This document shows positions 42,648 through 51,270 of a DNA stretch of 64,000 nt, piece by piece. The translations under genes were made by a program, and so were the position numbers. Source of the DNA: Sulfurovum sp. UBA5198 (GTDB lineage Bacteria; Campylobacterota; Campylobacteria; Campylobacterales; Sulfurovaceae); the NCBI GenBank assembly GCA_002412865.1, contig DHVW01000003.1, positions 1 to 64,000 of the forward strand, read 5' to 3'. The stretch's first letter is position 1. Each line of letters opens with the position of its first letter. A model generated the notes under the pieces. The model searched no databases and had not been told where the DNA came from. It saw only the letters and a list, made by a program, of their open reading frames with translations.

Positions 42648-43868
42648 TTAATTCCTTTGTTTGTTTTGTTTTTTGTATTTCGTTTTATCAAAATACACCT
42701 CTTTGTACTTATTGAATATCTTAATTTTTCTTATTTCATGGATAACTCCTTCAATTGATTTTGCAACATTTGAAACCCATTGCTCATATTTATCTCTAAA
42801 TTTTCCAATTCTGTTTGATAGTGGCTCTGCATGTCCAGCAAAAATGTTTTGAATTCCAATTCTCTGTTCTTCAAGTTCTCGTATAGTTCTTTGCCGAGCC
42901 TCTCGCTCTGCTCTAATTCTTTCAATAATCGTAATTCCAGTTTTGTCATTTGTGCTATCTCCTTGTTCTAAAATGAATCTTTGTTCTATTTGATTGTTTG
43001 CATGTACCTGATATGGATATTTTTTGATATTTTTCATTGCTTTATCTTGTGTATACTTATGGAGTCGTAAAGTCAATTGATCTATCTCTTTTTCAACATT
43101 CATATTGTTAAAATTTTTAATTTCATTATTATTTTCTTGCTTGAATATCTCAAAACTATCTAAACTTGTAAATTTAGACGAATAGATGTCGTGCTTGAAT
43201 CTTCTCGCTTTTTTTGAATTTGGTAGCTTTAGCGAAATATACTCATCAGCAACTCTTGTAATCTCAAAATCATTATGCTTGAGAACATCCAAGAGATGAA
43301 TTCTTGAATTTATCTCTCCTTTTTCTACAAGTTTTTGAAGTTCTGCATCTATCAACTCATAGTTTTTTGTCAGTCTAATTTCTGTTTTTGAAGTATTGAC
43401 ATGCCGGTTTTTGCTAGGATCTTTTGGGTTTGTAAAGTTATATTTTAAATTTACTAAATCTTGCCAAGTTTCAACTCTTGGTAAATCTGCTCGATGAAAA
43501 TATGGCTGTAATGCTTTTTTGCTCATTAATTCTAGCTTCGGAATAACAAAATTAAGCTCGAGTCGATTTTTATCCGTATGTTCTATCCACAAAATATTGT
43601 ATTGATCTTTATTCAGACCCGCCAAAAGTATCTCTTCAAAATCATTCATCAATTTGAACTTTAACTCTTCATGAATATCTTCTTCCTCAAACGACAAACA
43701 ACCAACTGTGAGTTTCTGCCTATTTTCAATCAAATGTATCAACCTTCTCGTCAAAACTTCATTGCCTTCAAGAACTCTTGCTGTGCCATTTTTAACTCGA
43801 TTATTTAGTAGATAATCAATTGCGGCAACACTTCCACCCTTCTTGTTTGCAAAAAATTTAACAACCAT
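42648..43868 (-). CDS. mobA: MOB-HEN relaxase of ColE1 MbeA/MobA type
   Basis: A 406-residue relaxase that would nick oriT and pilot the strand. The likely catalytic Tyr19 is in AAIDYLLNN. The metal-binding triad is His97, Glu104 and Asn106 in HTDKNRLELNFVIP, the HEN signature of ColE1-like relaxases, not the usual three His. QPYFHRADLPR and the downstream NPKDPSKNRH also match MbeA. It begins directly after mobC. A separate gene lies inside its 3' part in another frame. Relaxases of this class need a helper conjugation system. Confidence 0.9.
   Translation of the reverse strand: MVVKFFANKKGGSVAAIDYLLNNRVKNGTARVLEGNEVLTRRLIHLIENRQKLTVGCLSFEEEDIHEELKFKLMNDFEEILLAGLNKDQYNILWIEHTDKNRLELNFVIPKLELMSKKALQPYFHRADLPRVETWQDLVNLKYNFTNPKDPSKNRHVNTSKTEIRLTKNYELIDAELQKLVEKGEINSRIHLLDVLKHNDFEITRVADEYISLKLPNSKKARRFKHDIYSSKFTSLDSFEIFKQENNNEIKNFNNMNVEKEIDQLTLRLHKYTQDKAMKNIKKYPYQVHANNQIEQRFILEQGDSTNDKTGITIIERIRAEREARQRTIRELEEQRIGIQNIFAGHAEPLSNRIGKFRDKYEQWVSNVAKSIEGVIHEIRKIKIFNKYKEVYFDKTKYKKQNKQRN
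42731..42949 (-). CDS. mobD-like gene nested inside the relaxase frame
   Basis: A 72-residue, almost entirely helical protein (MTKLELRLLKELEQSERLGK at the start) read in a different frame from the relaxase. A full AAGGAG ribosome site stands nine bases before its ATG, inside the relaxase codons. ColE1 carries mbeB and mbeD within mbeA in exactly this way, and MbeD also begins with an MTxLE-type helical sequence. No mbeB counterpart was found. The overlap makes this easy to miss. Confidence 0.65.
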   Translation of the reverse strand: MTKLELRLLKELEQSERLGKELYENLKNRELEFKTFLLDMQSHYQTELENLEINMSNGFQMLQNQLKELSMK

Positions 43869-44150
43869 TTACAATACTTCATTTAATTTTTGTTCAATCT
43901 CAACAAGCAAATACAAGATTTGCATATCTATAACTTTTGATGAATTTACATAGTGTGCAATTTGATTTAAATTGATTCCAATCTTATTGATTTGGAAAAT
44001 CAAATCAAGATCAACTTTTGATTTAATCTTTTTTTGCATAATCGAATTTCTTGCAAAAACTGCAAAAGTTAAATTGTGCATCAAGAGCAAATTTTCTATG
44101 TGTGTGTATTCGTCAAAATTAAAACGAATCGTTTTTCTTACTGTACGCAT
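43869..44150 (-). CDS. mobC: Mobilization protein MobC
   Basis: A 93-residue protein with an N-terminal ribbon-helix-helix-like part (TVRKTIRFNFDEYTHIENLL) and the MobC motif INKIGINLNQIAHYVN near residues 57-72. MobC opens the DNA near the nick site and helps the relaxase. The relaxase ATG follows its stop immediately. oriT is expected nearby, probably in 44151-44274, which has no gene and contains GC-rich CCTTAGGG-like sequences. Confidence 0.9.
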   Translation of the reverse strand: MRTVRKTIRFNFDEYTHIENLLLMHNLTFAVFARNSIMQKKIKSKVDLDLIFQINKIGINLNQIAHYVNSSKVIDMQILYLLVEIEQKLNEVL

Positions 44151-44274
44151 GTGCTACCTCCTGTGTGTGTCAAAAAGGGTCTTAGGGAATCCCCCTAACA
44201 AGGTCTCATGTCGGCAGACAATGAGTAACCTTGCCTTTAAAAGTCAAAAAACTAAAATATGGCTTTATTGCTTT

Positions 44275-45096
44275 TTAAATTTTATTTATTTTTATCATTT
44301 CTTTAATTTTTGGATTAATGTATTCATTATCTTTATCTTTTGAATAACCATATTTGTGATTATTTGCTTCGATGATTTCATTTTGATTTTTATAGATATA
44401 GTTCCAAATTTTCAAAGCTTCTTTTTTGTCAAGTCCTTCATTTTGATATTTTGCATATAGAAAACCATTTTCATTTAATGCAATTTCTAGTTCTCCATAC
44501 CAGAATAGTGTTGGGTAAAAATTTTTATCTCCATTGCCACTATAAATTTTCTTAATTTTATCTCTAAACTTTCTAAATTTCTGAGTTTCATCTTCGGTTT
44601 CTATTTCGTAGTTTTTTTCTAAGTCTAAGTCTAAGTCTAAGTCTAAGTCTTTTTTTACCTCTTTTTTTAAGTCTAAGCTCTTCTCTGTGTTACATGTTCT
44701 TACATTGGTGTTACATTGTAACAATTTTGTTTGTTCTCGCTCACGATGCTTTCGTACTCGCTCAGCACTATCACCCTCGCTGCCGATTAGCCCAAGCACC
44801 TGCGGTAGCAGAAAAGAACTATTGTCTATTTTTTCAATTAATTTCATTTTTTCCATAAAAATCAATGTTGCTTGAATGTTTTCAGTATCTTCATCGATGG
44901 ATAAACTCAATTCATCAGCTAGATTATCTTCAATTGCCTCATAGAGCAAAACACCATCATGCCTGATAGACAAAAGCATGATTTTCAGCATAATAATCGT
45001 ATAGGTGTCTCCGCCGGCTAGTTTTCTTATTTTTTTTATTTTTGGGTCAATAAAAAAATCATTTTTCAATTTGAACCAATAGTATTTTCCAGCCAT
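44275..45096 (-). CDS. Replisome-organiser-like protein of the element
   Basis: A 273-residue protein. Residues 1-120 match the phage replisome organiser N-terminal domain: YYWFKLKNDFFIDPKIKKIR followed by AGGDTYTIIMLKIMLLS. This is a winged-helix replication initiator domain also found in small plasmids. The middle has an Asp-Leu repeat (DLDLDLDLDL) encoded by a six-base tandem repeat. Its ATG overlaps the stop of the HTH gene (TAATG). Autonomous replication of the excised circle is a possible role. Confidence 0.72.
   Translation of the reverse strand: MAGKYYWFKLKNDFFIDPKIKKIRKLAGGDTYTIIMLKIMLLSIRHDGVLLYEAIEDNLADELSLSIDEDTENIQATLIFMEKMKLIEKIDNSSFLLPQVLGLIGSEGDSAERVRKHREREQTKLLQCNTNVRTCNTEKSLDLKKEVKKDLDLDLDLDLEKNYEIETEDETQKFRKFRDKIKKIYSGNGDKNFYPTLFWYGELEIALNENGFLYAKYQNEGLDKKEALKIWNYIYKNQNEIIEANNHKYGYSKDKDNEYINPKIKEMIKINKI
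44619..44650. repeat. Six-base tandem repeat (CTAAGT) in coding DNA
   Basis: Five units of CTAAGT and a partial sixth, followed after a few bases by two runs of seven T. Six is a multiple of three, so unit gain or loss changes the number of Leu-Asp pairs in the encoded protein without shifting the frame. The T-runs, in contrast, could shift it. Confidence 0.85.
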
Positions 45097-45338
45097 TACA
45101 TTGTCTCAATTATATTTTGTGTTAAAAATTCTGCAACATCTGCTATATTAAATACAACTTTTGAATTTTTTGATTTTCCGAGCTTGCGGTAGCGCGGCAC
45201 CCCAATCCCCTTCGAGATATACAAATCCACCGTAGAAGCCGAAACCCCCAGCTCATGGGCAATCTCTTTTTTCCCAATTGTGACTCTTTTATACTTTTGT
45301 TTTAAGTATTCATATATTGTTTCTCTATTAGTATCCAC
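45096..45338 (-). CDS. Helix-turn-helix protein, probable excisionase/regulator
   Basis: An 80-residue protein with an HTH (KKEIAHELGVSASTVDLYIS) and a basic wing (PRYRKLGKSKNSKVVFNIAD) like MerR-type excisionases and AlpA proteins. Genes of this type near the end of an element control the integrase or drive excision. It is the first gene of the leftward mobilization operon. Sequence composition from 45180 to 45260 is GC-rich compared with both sides. Confidence 0.75.
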   Translation of the reverse strand: MDTNRETIYEYLKQKYKRVTIGKKEIAHELGVSASTVDLYISKGIGVPRYRKLGKSKNSKVVFNIADVAEFLTQNIIETM

Positions 45339-45453
45339 AACTTATTCCTTTTTTATGTTAAGATACGAAAGTATAAAACAGAATCAGTTAGTTAGCTCCG
45401 AGAAATTTTAATAAAATATCTCGACCTTAAACCATTTTATTTGGATAATAAAA

Positions 45454-46497
45454 GTGAAAAAAATAATAGAAATAGAAATAGATATACAAGAAGAATCTAA
45501 TTTGTATCAGCAACTTTATAAAATGCTAATAGATACTTTGAAGAATTTTCATTATACATTTGGGAATTTTGATTATGTAAATAAAAATTTTGATTCAATA
45601 TTTAATACATCACTTAAACAAGCTATTTGTGAATCCAAAGATGATAAATACTATAGTATTTACAAGGAAATAGAAGGAAATTGTCTTAACAATGATTACA
45701 AAATAATAATAGCTGAGAAATTAAAAAAACAATTAATCGACAAACTTCAAGTGTGTATTAATGTTTATTTGAGTAAAGATAAAGATACAAGTTTATTAAA
45801 TAATGAACAAAAAATAAATGCTATGCTCTATACAATTAATGAGCTAGAGCTTCGTCTAGAAGAGATGTTTTCCACAGCAATATTCTATAAAAAAAATATA
45901 AATTGTGTTTTGGTATATAAAAAACACAAAGAATTAATTGAAGCCTCTAGACAACGAATAAAAAAAGGAAGTCCTCAAAAAGTTAATTCTTTATTTACAT
46001 CCATAGTTAAAGCGAATATGAACTATGTTTTTTTATATGAAGATGAATATTGCTACCCTTTTGTTTATGATTTAATTTTTAACAGATTTGTACTCTTACT
46101 AAAGTTTGCGCTCTATAATGATGAAATTATAGATCTACGCAGTTATGTAAATTTTGATACAAAACTTCAGTACTTTCAAAAATTTTATCATGATAACATT
46201 AAATATCATAAGCTTGAAGTTGACTTCTTAATAAAAACTTTTAGAGACGATGGGTTTGAAAGTTATATTGATAAAAATAATTTTAACATAACTTATGAAC
46301 AGTTAACAAAATTTATACTATTGCACTATTCTAATGTTCTAAATGTGCCATATGCTACAATTATGAGTGTTATTAAACAACTTGAGAGTTGTACTGCAGG
46401 TTGTGAGTCAAAGTATAAACTAACTAAACAAGAAAAAAAAATAACACTTACAATTAAACATGACTATCTAAGGGATTTGTCTATTTGTGTACTATAA
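45454..46497 (+). CDS. Unknown protein at the right end of the element
   Basis: A 347-residue, mostly helical, AT-rich-coded protein starting with GTG. I see no signal peptide, membrane segment or catalytic motif. Four Cys near the C-terminus (LESCTAGCES, ISICVL) might be structural. It is the only rightward gene in this part and reads out towards attR and tRNA-Ser. As end-of-island cargo it might be a defence or anti-restriction gene, but nothing in the sequence proves this. Confidence 0.65.
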   Translation: MKKIIEIEIDIQEESNLYQQLYKMLIDTLKNFHYTFGNFDYVNKNFDSIFNTSLKQAICESKDDKYYSIYKEIEGNCLNNDYKIIIAEKLKKQLIDKLQVCINVYLSKDKDTSLLNNEQKINAMLYTINELELRLEEMFSTAIFYKKNINCVLVYKKHKELIEASRQRIKKGSPQKVNSLFTSIVKANMNYVFLYEDEYCYPFVYDLIFNRFVLLLKFALYNDEIIDLRSYVNFDTKLQYFQKFYHDNIKYHKLEVDFLIKTFRDDGFESYIDKNNFNITYEQLTKFILLHYSNVLNVPYATIMSVIKQLESCTAGCESKYKLTKQEKKITLTIKHDYLRDLSICVL

Positions 46498-46585
46498 ATT
46501 TTATTTAGACAGAAATTTTATACTAATAAATACAAAAATTATATTAGGCAAAAAATAGAATATGGCATTTTGTCTATTATATTTT

Positions 46586-46606
46586 GGGTAGCAATAGGGT
46601 AGCAAA
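46586..46606. repeat. Right copy of the GGGTAGCAA double repeat
   Basis: Same 21 bases as at 29371-29391, here about 70 bases inside attR. The two sites are in direct orientation and each contains two GGGTAGCAA units, as expected for integrase arm sites. Confidence 0.65.
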
Positions 46607-46674
46607 GCAATTTTTTTATAATCTTAAAATCTTCGCAAAGTTCGTGTTTTAGGGGGTTGTTTGATTGTATAAAT

Positions 46675-46697
46675 TTTGTGGCCGGGAGAGGGGGATT
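46675..46697. repeat. attR: tRNA-Ser 3' end
   Basis: These 23 bases cover the CCA, discriminator, acceptor strand and part of the T arm of tRNA-Ser(UGA). They are the same as 29219-29241. Because the tRNA is whole on this side, integration did not destroy it. Confidence 0.9.
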
Positions 46698-46766
46698 CGA
46701 ACCCCCGGAGGTATGACCCTCGCCGGTTTTCAAGACCGGTGTATTCAACCGCTCTACCATCTCCCG
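46679..46766 (-). tRNA. tRNA-Ser (TGA)
   Basis: A class II tRNA with a long variable arm. Acceptor CGGGAGA/TCTCCCG, anticodon loop CTTGAAA with anticodon TGA, T loop TTCGAAT, discriminator G and encoded CCA. Its 3' end is the integration site of the mobile element. Confidence 0.96.
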
Positions 46767-46792
46767 AAAAAATAAGTATCACTAGATAACAG

Positions 46793-46868
46793 TGGAGGGG
46801 CCATCCAGACTCGAACTGGAGAATAGCAGATTTGCAATCTACGGCCTTACCAACTTGGCGATGGCCCC
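46793..46868 (-). tRNA. tRNA-Cys (GCA)
   Basis: Acceptor GGGGCCA/TGGCCCC, anticodon loop ATTGCAAAT with GCA, discriminator T, encoded CCA. Second of four tRNAs in a row on this strand. Confidence 0.96.
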
Positions 46869-46878
46869 ATACTAAGTG

Positions 46879-46964
46879 TGGTGCCCGAAGCCGGACTTGA
46901 ACCGGCACGACGCAATTGCCGGGGGATTTTAAGTCCCCTGTGTCTACCATTTCACCATTCGGGC
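46879..46964 (-). tRNA. tRNA-Leu (TAA)
   Basis: A class II tRNA. Acceptor GCCCGAA/TTCGGGC, anticodon loop CTTAAAA with TAA, variable arm CGGCAATTGCGTCG, T loop TTCAAGT, discriminator A and encoded CCA. Confidence 0.96.
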
Positions 46965-47004
46965 GTTGGATAATTATCTATTTTTACTTTTGTGTCAATT
47001 TATA

Positions 47005-47079
47005 TGGAGCGGGCGAAGAGATTCGAACTCTCGACCCTAACCTTGGCAAGGTTATGCTCTACCCCTGAGCTACGCCCGC
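47005..47079 (-). tRNA. tRNA-Gly (GCC)
   Basis: Acceptor GCGGGCG/CGCCCGC, anticodon loop TTGCCAA with GCC, T loop TTCGAAT, discriminator T and encoded CCA. It is the first of the Gly-Leu-Cys-Ser set in transcription order. Confidence 0.96.
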
Positions 47080-47193
47080 ATCCGCACCATATTTATTGGG
47101 AACGCAATTATAGCGAAAAATATTTTAAATGTAAAGGGTTGTTTGAAAATTTGCTCATATGAACTTTTTTACCAATAATTGAGCTAAAATTGG

Positions 47194-47199
47194 TATAAT
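47194..47199 (+). promoter_or_regulatory. -10 box of ilvD
   Basis: TATAAT lies 25 bases before the ilvD ATG, followed by a TTTAAAGGTC ribosome site. The leader is too short for a leader peptide or riboswitch. Confidence 0.55.
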
Positions 47200-47224
47200 A
47201 AAAAAAATATTTAAAGGTCTATTT

Positions 47225-48913
47225 ATGAGAAGTGATGAAGTAAAAAAGGGACATCAAAGAGCCCCACATAGAAGTTTATTTAGAGCAACTGGGCTTAAAG
47301 ATGATGATTTCGCAAAGCCATTTATTGGTGTAGCAAACTCATTTATAGAGATAATTCCTGGACATTTCTTTTTGAATAAAGTTAGTGAGATTATCAAAGA
47401 AGAGATACGAGCAAATGGTTGTGTGCCGTTTGAATTTAATACTATTGGCGTTGATGATGGCATAGCTATGGGGCATGATGGCATGCTTTATTCTTTGCCT
47501 AGCCGTGAGCTAATTGCAAGCTCTATTGAGACAGTTATGAACGCCCATAAACTTGATGCGATGATAGCTATACCAAACTGTGACAAGATAGTCCCGGGGA
47601 TGATAATGGGTGCGTTGCGTGTAAATGTACCAACTGTATTTGTGAGTGGTGGACCAATGGCAAAAGGATATACAAAAGATGGCACACCAATTGATTTGGC
47701 TACTGCTTTTGAGGCGGTTGGGAAATTTGAAGCGGGTATTATAGATGCTGATGAGCTAAACGATATAGAGTGTAATGCTTGTCCAAGTGGTGGTAGCTGT
47801 AGCGGTATGTTTACTGCAAATAGTATGAATACACTAATGGAGGCTATGGGCATAGCATTGCCTGGTAATGGAACTATTTTGGCTCTCACTCCAGAGCGTG
47901 AGCTACTATATAGAAAAGCTGCTAGAAGAGTTTGTGAAATAGCTTTGATGAGCATGGAAGAGCAAGAGAAGTATAAAATACAAAACATATTGAATGAAAA
48001 AGCAGTTCATAATGCATTTGCAGTAGATATGGCTATGGGTGGTAGTTCTAATACTGTACTACATATGCTAGCAATCGCTATTGAGGCGAATGTAGACTTT
48101 AAGCTTGAAAAGATTAATGATATTAGTAAGCATGTTTCACATATTGCTAAAATCAGCCCTAGTTTATCCACTGTTCACATGCAAGATATTGACAAAGCTG
48201 GTGGTGTGAGTGCCGTGATGCACGAAATGAACAAAAGAGGAGATGATATATTACACGACAACTTAACCATAACAGGTGAAACCATAAAAGAGAGAATAGC
48301 AAATAGTGTCATTTTGGATACAAACATAATTCACACTATTGATAATCCATATAGTGCCGTTGGTGGCTTAGCTATTTTGTACGGTAATCTCGCACTTCAA
48401 GGGGCAGTTATTAAAACAGCAGGCATCACTGGAAGTCGTCAATTTAGAGGAACTGCTGTATGCTTTAATTCTCAAGATGAAGCCATGAAAGGTATTATAA
48501 ATCATAAAGTACAAGCAGGAAATGTAGTAGTAATTAGATACGAAGGTCCAAAGGGTGGTCCAGGAATGCAAGAGATGTTAGCACCTACAAGCCTTATTAT
48601 GGGGATGGGGCTTGGGGATAAAGTTGCTCTTATTACTGATGGTAGATTTAGTGGTGCTACAAGAGGAGCTAGTATTGGTCATGTTAGTCCTGAAGCTGCT
48701 GAGGGTGGACTTATAGGATTACTCGAAGATGGCGATGAAATCTATATTGATGTTGATAGCTATATTTTAGAAGCTAAACTTAGTGATGAGGTGATAGCCC
48801 AAAGAAGAGCTGTATTTAAACCAATAGTTAAACCTCTAACAAGCAGATGGCTGAAACAATACAGAGCGTTAGTTACAAATGCAAGTAAGGGTGCAGTGCT
48901 AGAGGCTGAGTAA
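47225..48913 (+). CDS. ilvD: Dihydroxy-acid dehydratase
   Basis: Dehydrates 2,3-dihydroxy acids in valine, leucine and isoleucine synthesis. At 562 residues it has the usual length. Iron-sulfur ligands are the Cys in NCDKIVPG (near 119), the Cys in [14 protein letters not shown] (near 190), and an early Cys region. [13 protein letters not shown] and [20 protein letters not shown] are diagnostic for IlvD. It is a single-gene unit with its own promoter, beside the tRNA cluster. Confidence 0.96.
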   Translation: MRSDEVKKGHQRAPHRSLFRATGLKDDDFAKPFIGVANSFIEIIPGHFFLNKVSEIIKEEIRANGCVPFEFNTIGVDDGIAMGHDGMLYSLPSRELIASSIETVMNAHKLDAMIAIPNCDKIVPGMIMGALRVNVPTVFVSGGPMAKGYTKDGTPIDLATAFEAVGKFEAGIIDADELNDIECNACPSGGSCSGMFTANSMNTLMEAMGIALPGNGTILALTPERELLYRKAARRVCEIALMSMEEQEKYKIQNILNEKAVHNAFAVDMAMGGSSNTVLHMLAIAIEANVDFKLEKINDISKHVSHIAKISPSLSTVHMQDIDKAGGVSAVMHEMNKRGDDILHDNLTITGETIKERIANSVILDTNIIHTIDNPYSAVGGLAILYGNLALQGAVIKTAGITGSRQFRGTAVCFNSQDEAMKGIINHKVQAGNVVVIRYEGPKGGPGMQEMLAPTSLIMGMGLGDKVALITDGRFSGATRGASIGHVSPEAAEGGLIGLLEDGDEIYIDVDSYILEAKLSDEVIAQRRAVFKPIVKPLTSRWLKQYRALVTNASKGAVLEAE

Positions 48914-48934
48914 GCTTATTATGCGTTTAGTGAG

Positions 48935-49564
48935 TTATGAGTTAACTCTTTTAGCACCTCTATAAGTTTGTTTGTAAAATGCACTATCTAGGCTAGTTTC
49001 TACAACTTGATGTTTTGCTGAGCTTGCGTGTATAAATGTATTGTCTCCTATATAGATTCCAACATGATTAACGCCTTTTGTTTTATCTCTTGATGTGGCA
49101 AAAAATACTAAATCACCTGGCAGTAAAGATCCTCTATCTATTGATTGACCAGTACGAGATTGAGCATTTGCCGTTCGTGGTAATGTTACACCTTGTTGTT
49201 TATAAGCATATGTAGTAAGTCCTGAACAATCGAAACAATTTGGTCCCACAGCCCCCCAAACATATTTTTTCCCTAATTTTTGCTGAACAGCATTAGGCAC
49301 AGAGGAGAATTTGCTTTCACTTACTATATATGATTTTTGCTCAACTTTTGCAATTTCAGTATTGTTACCAGGAATATCTATTGTTTTCCCTATCTTGAGT
49401 ACTGTTCTATTTTTTAGATTATTTGTTGATTTTAATTTGCTTATTGTAGTGTTATTTTTTTGTGCGATACTATATAGTGAATCCCCATTTTTAATGGTAT
49501 ATTGTGAAGCAAATAAACTCGTGCTTAGCATCATTGATGCCATAATTAATACTCTTTTTTTCAT
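48935..49564 (-). CDS. Secreted NlpC/P60 peptidoglycan hydrolase with LysM
   Basis: A 209-residue protein with a signal peptide (residues 1-19, ending SLFA-S) and a LysM peptidoglycan-binding domain at about 21-65 (YTIKNGDSLYSIAQKNNTTI). The C-terminal NlpC/P60 endopeptidase carries the catalytic Cys in CFDCSGLTTYAYK, His in NHVGIYIGD and a third polar residue in FIHASS. It cuts peptide stems in the cell wall. It converges with ilvD. The gene is monocistronic as far as can be seen. Confidence 0.92.
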   Translation of the reverse strand: MKKRVLIMASMMLSTSLFASQYTIKNGDSLYSIAQKNNTTISKLKSTNNLKNRTVLKIGKTIDIPGNNTEIAKVEQKSYIVSESKFSSVPNAVQQKLGKKYVWGAVGPNCFDCSGLTTYAYKQQGVTLPRTANAQSRTGQSIDRGSLLPGDLVFFATSRDKTKGVNHVGIYIGDNTFIHASSAKHQVVETSLDSAFYKQTYRGAKRVNS

Positions 49565-49713
49565 TATTTTCCTTTTTTAGTGATACTAAATGATCCTTGT
49601 TATTTGTAGTTGAGTTAAAATTTTAGCTGAACATTGTTAACGAAAAGTAAATATATTGTGATTTCTTTGTTTTTTGGGGATGAAAATATGACCAAAAAGG
49701 TCATACATTTCAT

Positions 49714-50835
49714 TTATTTAAATAGATCTGATAGTGCTGATGTGTCAGTTGTTTTCTGAGCCGTTTGTGTACTTGCATCTGCTTTTTGAGCTGATGTACC
49801 CTCTATCTCTTGTAGTTCAATAGTGTATCCTGTAAGCATTGATGCTAGACGAATATTTATGCCACTTCTGCCTATCGCTTTTGCTTTTTGGTCAGCAGTG
49901 ATTGTAGCTACTGCATTTTTGTCTTTGATTGTAACATGTTGAACCATTGCTGGACTTAATGATCTCATTATAAATATTTCAGGTATGACTGAATACTCGA
50001 TACAGTCAATATTCTCACCAGCAAGCTCATTGCTAACGGAGTTTATTCTGACACCCTTTGTGCCAACTGTTGCTCCGATAGGGTCAATATTTGATTGATT
50101 TGAACGAAGTGCTACTTTTGCTCGCTCACCAGGTATTCTAGCACAGCTCACTATTTCAATAATTTCATCAGCTATTTCTGGTACCTCTTTAGCAAGTAAA
50201 GTCTCTAAAAACTTAGGAGAAGTTCTAGTTAGCTCCAAAAATAGCCCAAATTTTGGATCTATACTTACAAATCTCAGAAGTGTTTTTACAGTATCTCCAG
50301 CTTTGAATTTCTCACCCTTGATACGGTTTCTTAGAGTAAGAACGCCTCTAAGCTCTCCTATCTCTATATATGTATTCTCTTCATTATCTACTCTTGATAC
50401 TATACCTATCATAAGTGTACCAACTTTATCTCTATATTTTTCAAATATAGTTTGCTCAATTCGTCTTTGTATATGGTACTCTAGCTCTCTAAAAAGATTC
50501 GCTGACGCTGTTCGACCGTAATTTTCTAAAATAAAGTCTGATTTTAGCTGATCCCCAACCTCTATTGATGAATCAAACTCTTGAGCCGTTTCCAAAGACA
50601 TAAAGCTATCAGACTCCATCTCTAATCTCTCGTCATCGTTTTTTACAATTTTAATACATCTTAGTATTGTATAGTCTTTCTTTGACATATCAAATTGTAC
50701 CTCAAAGCTGCTCTCTTGCGTCGTTAGTTTTTTTGCAGTATTAATAAGTGCATCTCTAAACGCCTCAAGAGCGTGTTCTGGCAATATATTTTTCTCATGT
50801 GCAATAGCTTCAACTGTATCTAAAATCTTTTCCAT
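49714..50835 (-). CDS. nusA: Transcription termination/antitermination protein NusA
   Basis: A 373-residue protein with the NusA N-terminal RNA-polymerase-binding domain, an S1 domain (near 130-200; VGTLMIGIVSRVDNEENTYI) and two KH domains (VALRSNQSNIDPIGATVGTKG and the later AKAIGRSGINIRLAS). The acidic C-terminal repeats of E. coli NusA are absent, as in other Campylobacterota. The true start is the ATG at 50835, with AAAGGAA ahead; 11 more codons are open upstream but unsupported. The usual partners rimP and infB are not adjacent. Confidence 0.94.
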   Translation of the reverse strand: MEKILDTVEAIAHEKNILPEHALEAFRDALINTAKKLTTQESSFEVQFDMSKKDYTILRCIKIVKNDDERLEMESDSFMSLETAQEFDSSIEVGDQLKSDFILENYGRTASANLFRELEYHIQRRIEQTIFEKYRDKVGTLMIGIVSRVDNEENTYIEIGELRGVLTLRNRIKGEKFKAGDTVKTLLRFVSIDPKFGLFLELTRTSPKFLETLLAKEVPEIADEIIEIVSCARIPGERAKVALRSNQSNIDPIGATVGTKGVRINSVSNELAGENIDCIEYSVIPEIFIMRSLSPAMVQHVTIKDKNAVATITADQKAKAIGRSGINIRLASMLTGYTIELQEIEGTSAQKADASTQTAQKTTDTSALSDLFK

Positions 50836-51021
50836 TATATTTCCTTTAATAGTATAAATCCACAACAAACATAGCCAAAAGAGTAATTAACAATTAATTT
50901 CACGAGTGGGAATATTTGTTTTCTTGTAGTAATAGAATTATATCTCAACAACCCTTTACGCAAAATTAAGTATAATATATTTAGAAAAGCAATGACAATA
51001 TGCATAACCACAGGAGAAAAT

Positions 51022-51258
51022 ATGAAACTTAAATTAGCGAGAACAACATTAAAAGGCAAGCCAAAAGTAGTAGAAATTGAAGAGGTAGTAGCTGAGCTGG
51101 CTACAAAATCAATCTTTTATTTTGACAAAGAGAACTCTCATAAGGAGTTAAAAGAGCTTATTGAGTTTTTCGAAGAAAAAGGTTATAGTGTGTATATGAG
51201 AGAGGTCAAGTATGGACTTGACGAGAATGAATATGTATATGAAGTTCATATCGTATAA
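51022..51258 (+). CDS. HP0268-family protein
   Basis: A 78-residue protein beginning MKLKLARTTLKGKPKVVEIE. Together with SIFYFDKENSHKELKELIEFF and the VYEVHIV end it closely follows H. pylori HP0268. That protein is reported to have nuclease activity. The ATG at 51022 has AGGAGA in front; an earlier start at 50992 lacks support. As in H. pylori, it stands directly before miaB and the DUF374 acyltransferase, a gene order that marks the lineage. Confidence 0.85.
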   Translation: MKLKLARTTLKGKPKVVEIEEVVAELATKSIFYFDKENSHKELKELIEFFEEKGYSVYMREVKYGLDENEYVYEVHIV

Positions 51259-51270
51259 ATAGCTACAAAA

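Larger units (their letters stand above)
29219..46697. mobile_element. Integrative mobilizable element in tRNA-Ser(UGA)
   Basis: A 23-bp direct repeat bounds the region, at 29219-29241 and 46675-46697. The right copy is the 3' end of the intact tRNA-Ser with its CCA and discriminator. A tyrosine integrase is encoded just inside the left end, and an HTH gene, a replication-organiser gene, mobC and an HEN-type relaxase near the right. No conjugation pore genes are present, so transfer would need a helper element. The cargo is a type I restriction system with defence and toxin genes. Composition varies: hsdMS is GC-rich, the mobilization part very AT-rich. Confidence 0.9.

Noticed and set aside
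44619..44650. Short regular repeats that could suggest a CRISPR array
   Set aside because: Units are six bases without spacers and lie inside a coding frame. No CRISPR array or cas gene is visible in the window.
29392..46497. Insertion sequences or transposases in the island
   Set aside because: I saw no DDE or serine transposase frame and no terminal inverted repeats; mobility is explained by the tyrosine integrase.
46539..46950. Two leftward frames over the tRNA cluster
   Set aside because: They run through tRNA-Ser, tRNA-Cys and tRNA-Leu; the translated text is that of folded tRNAs, so they are not genes.
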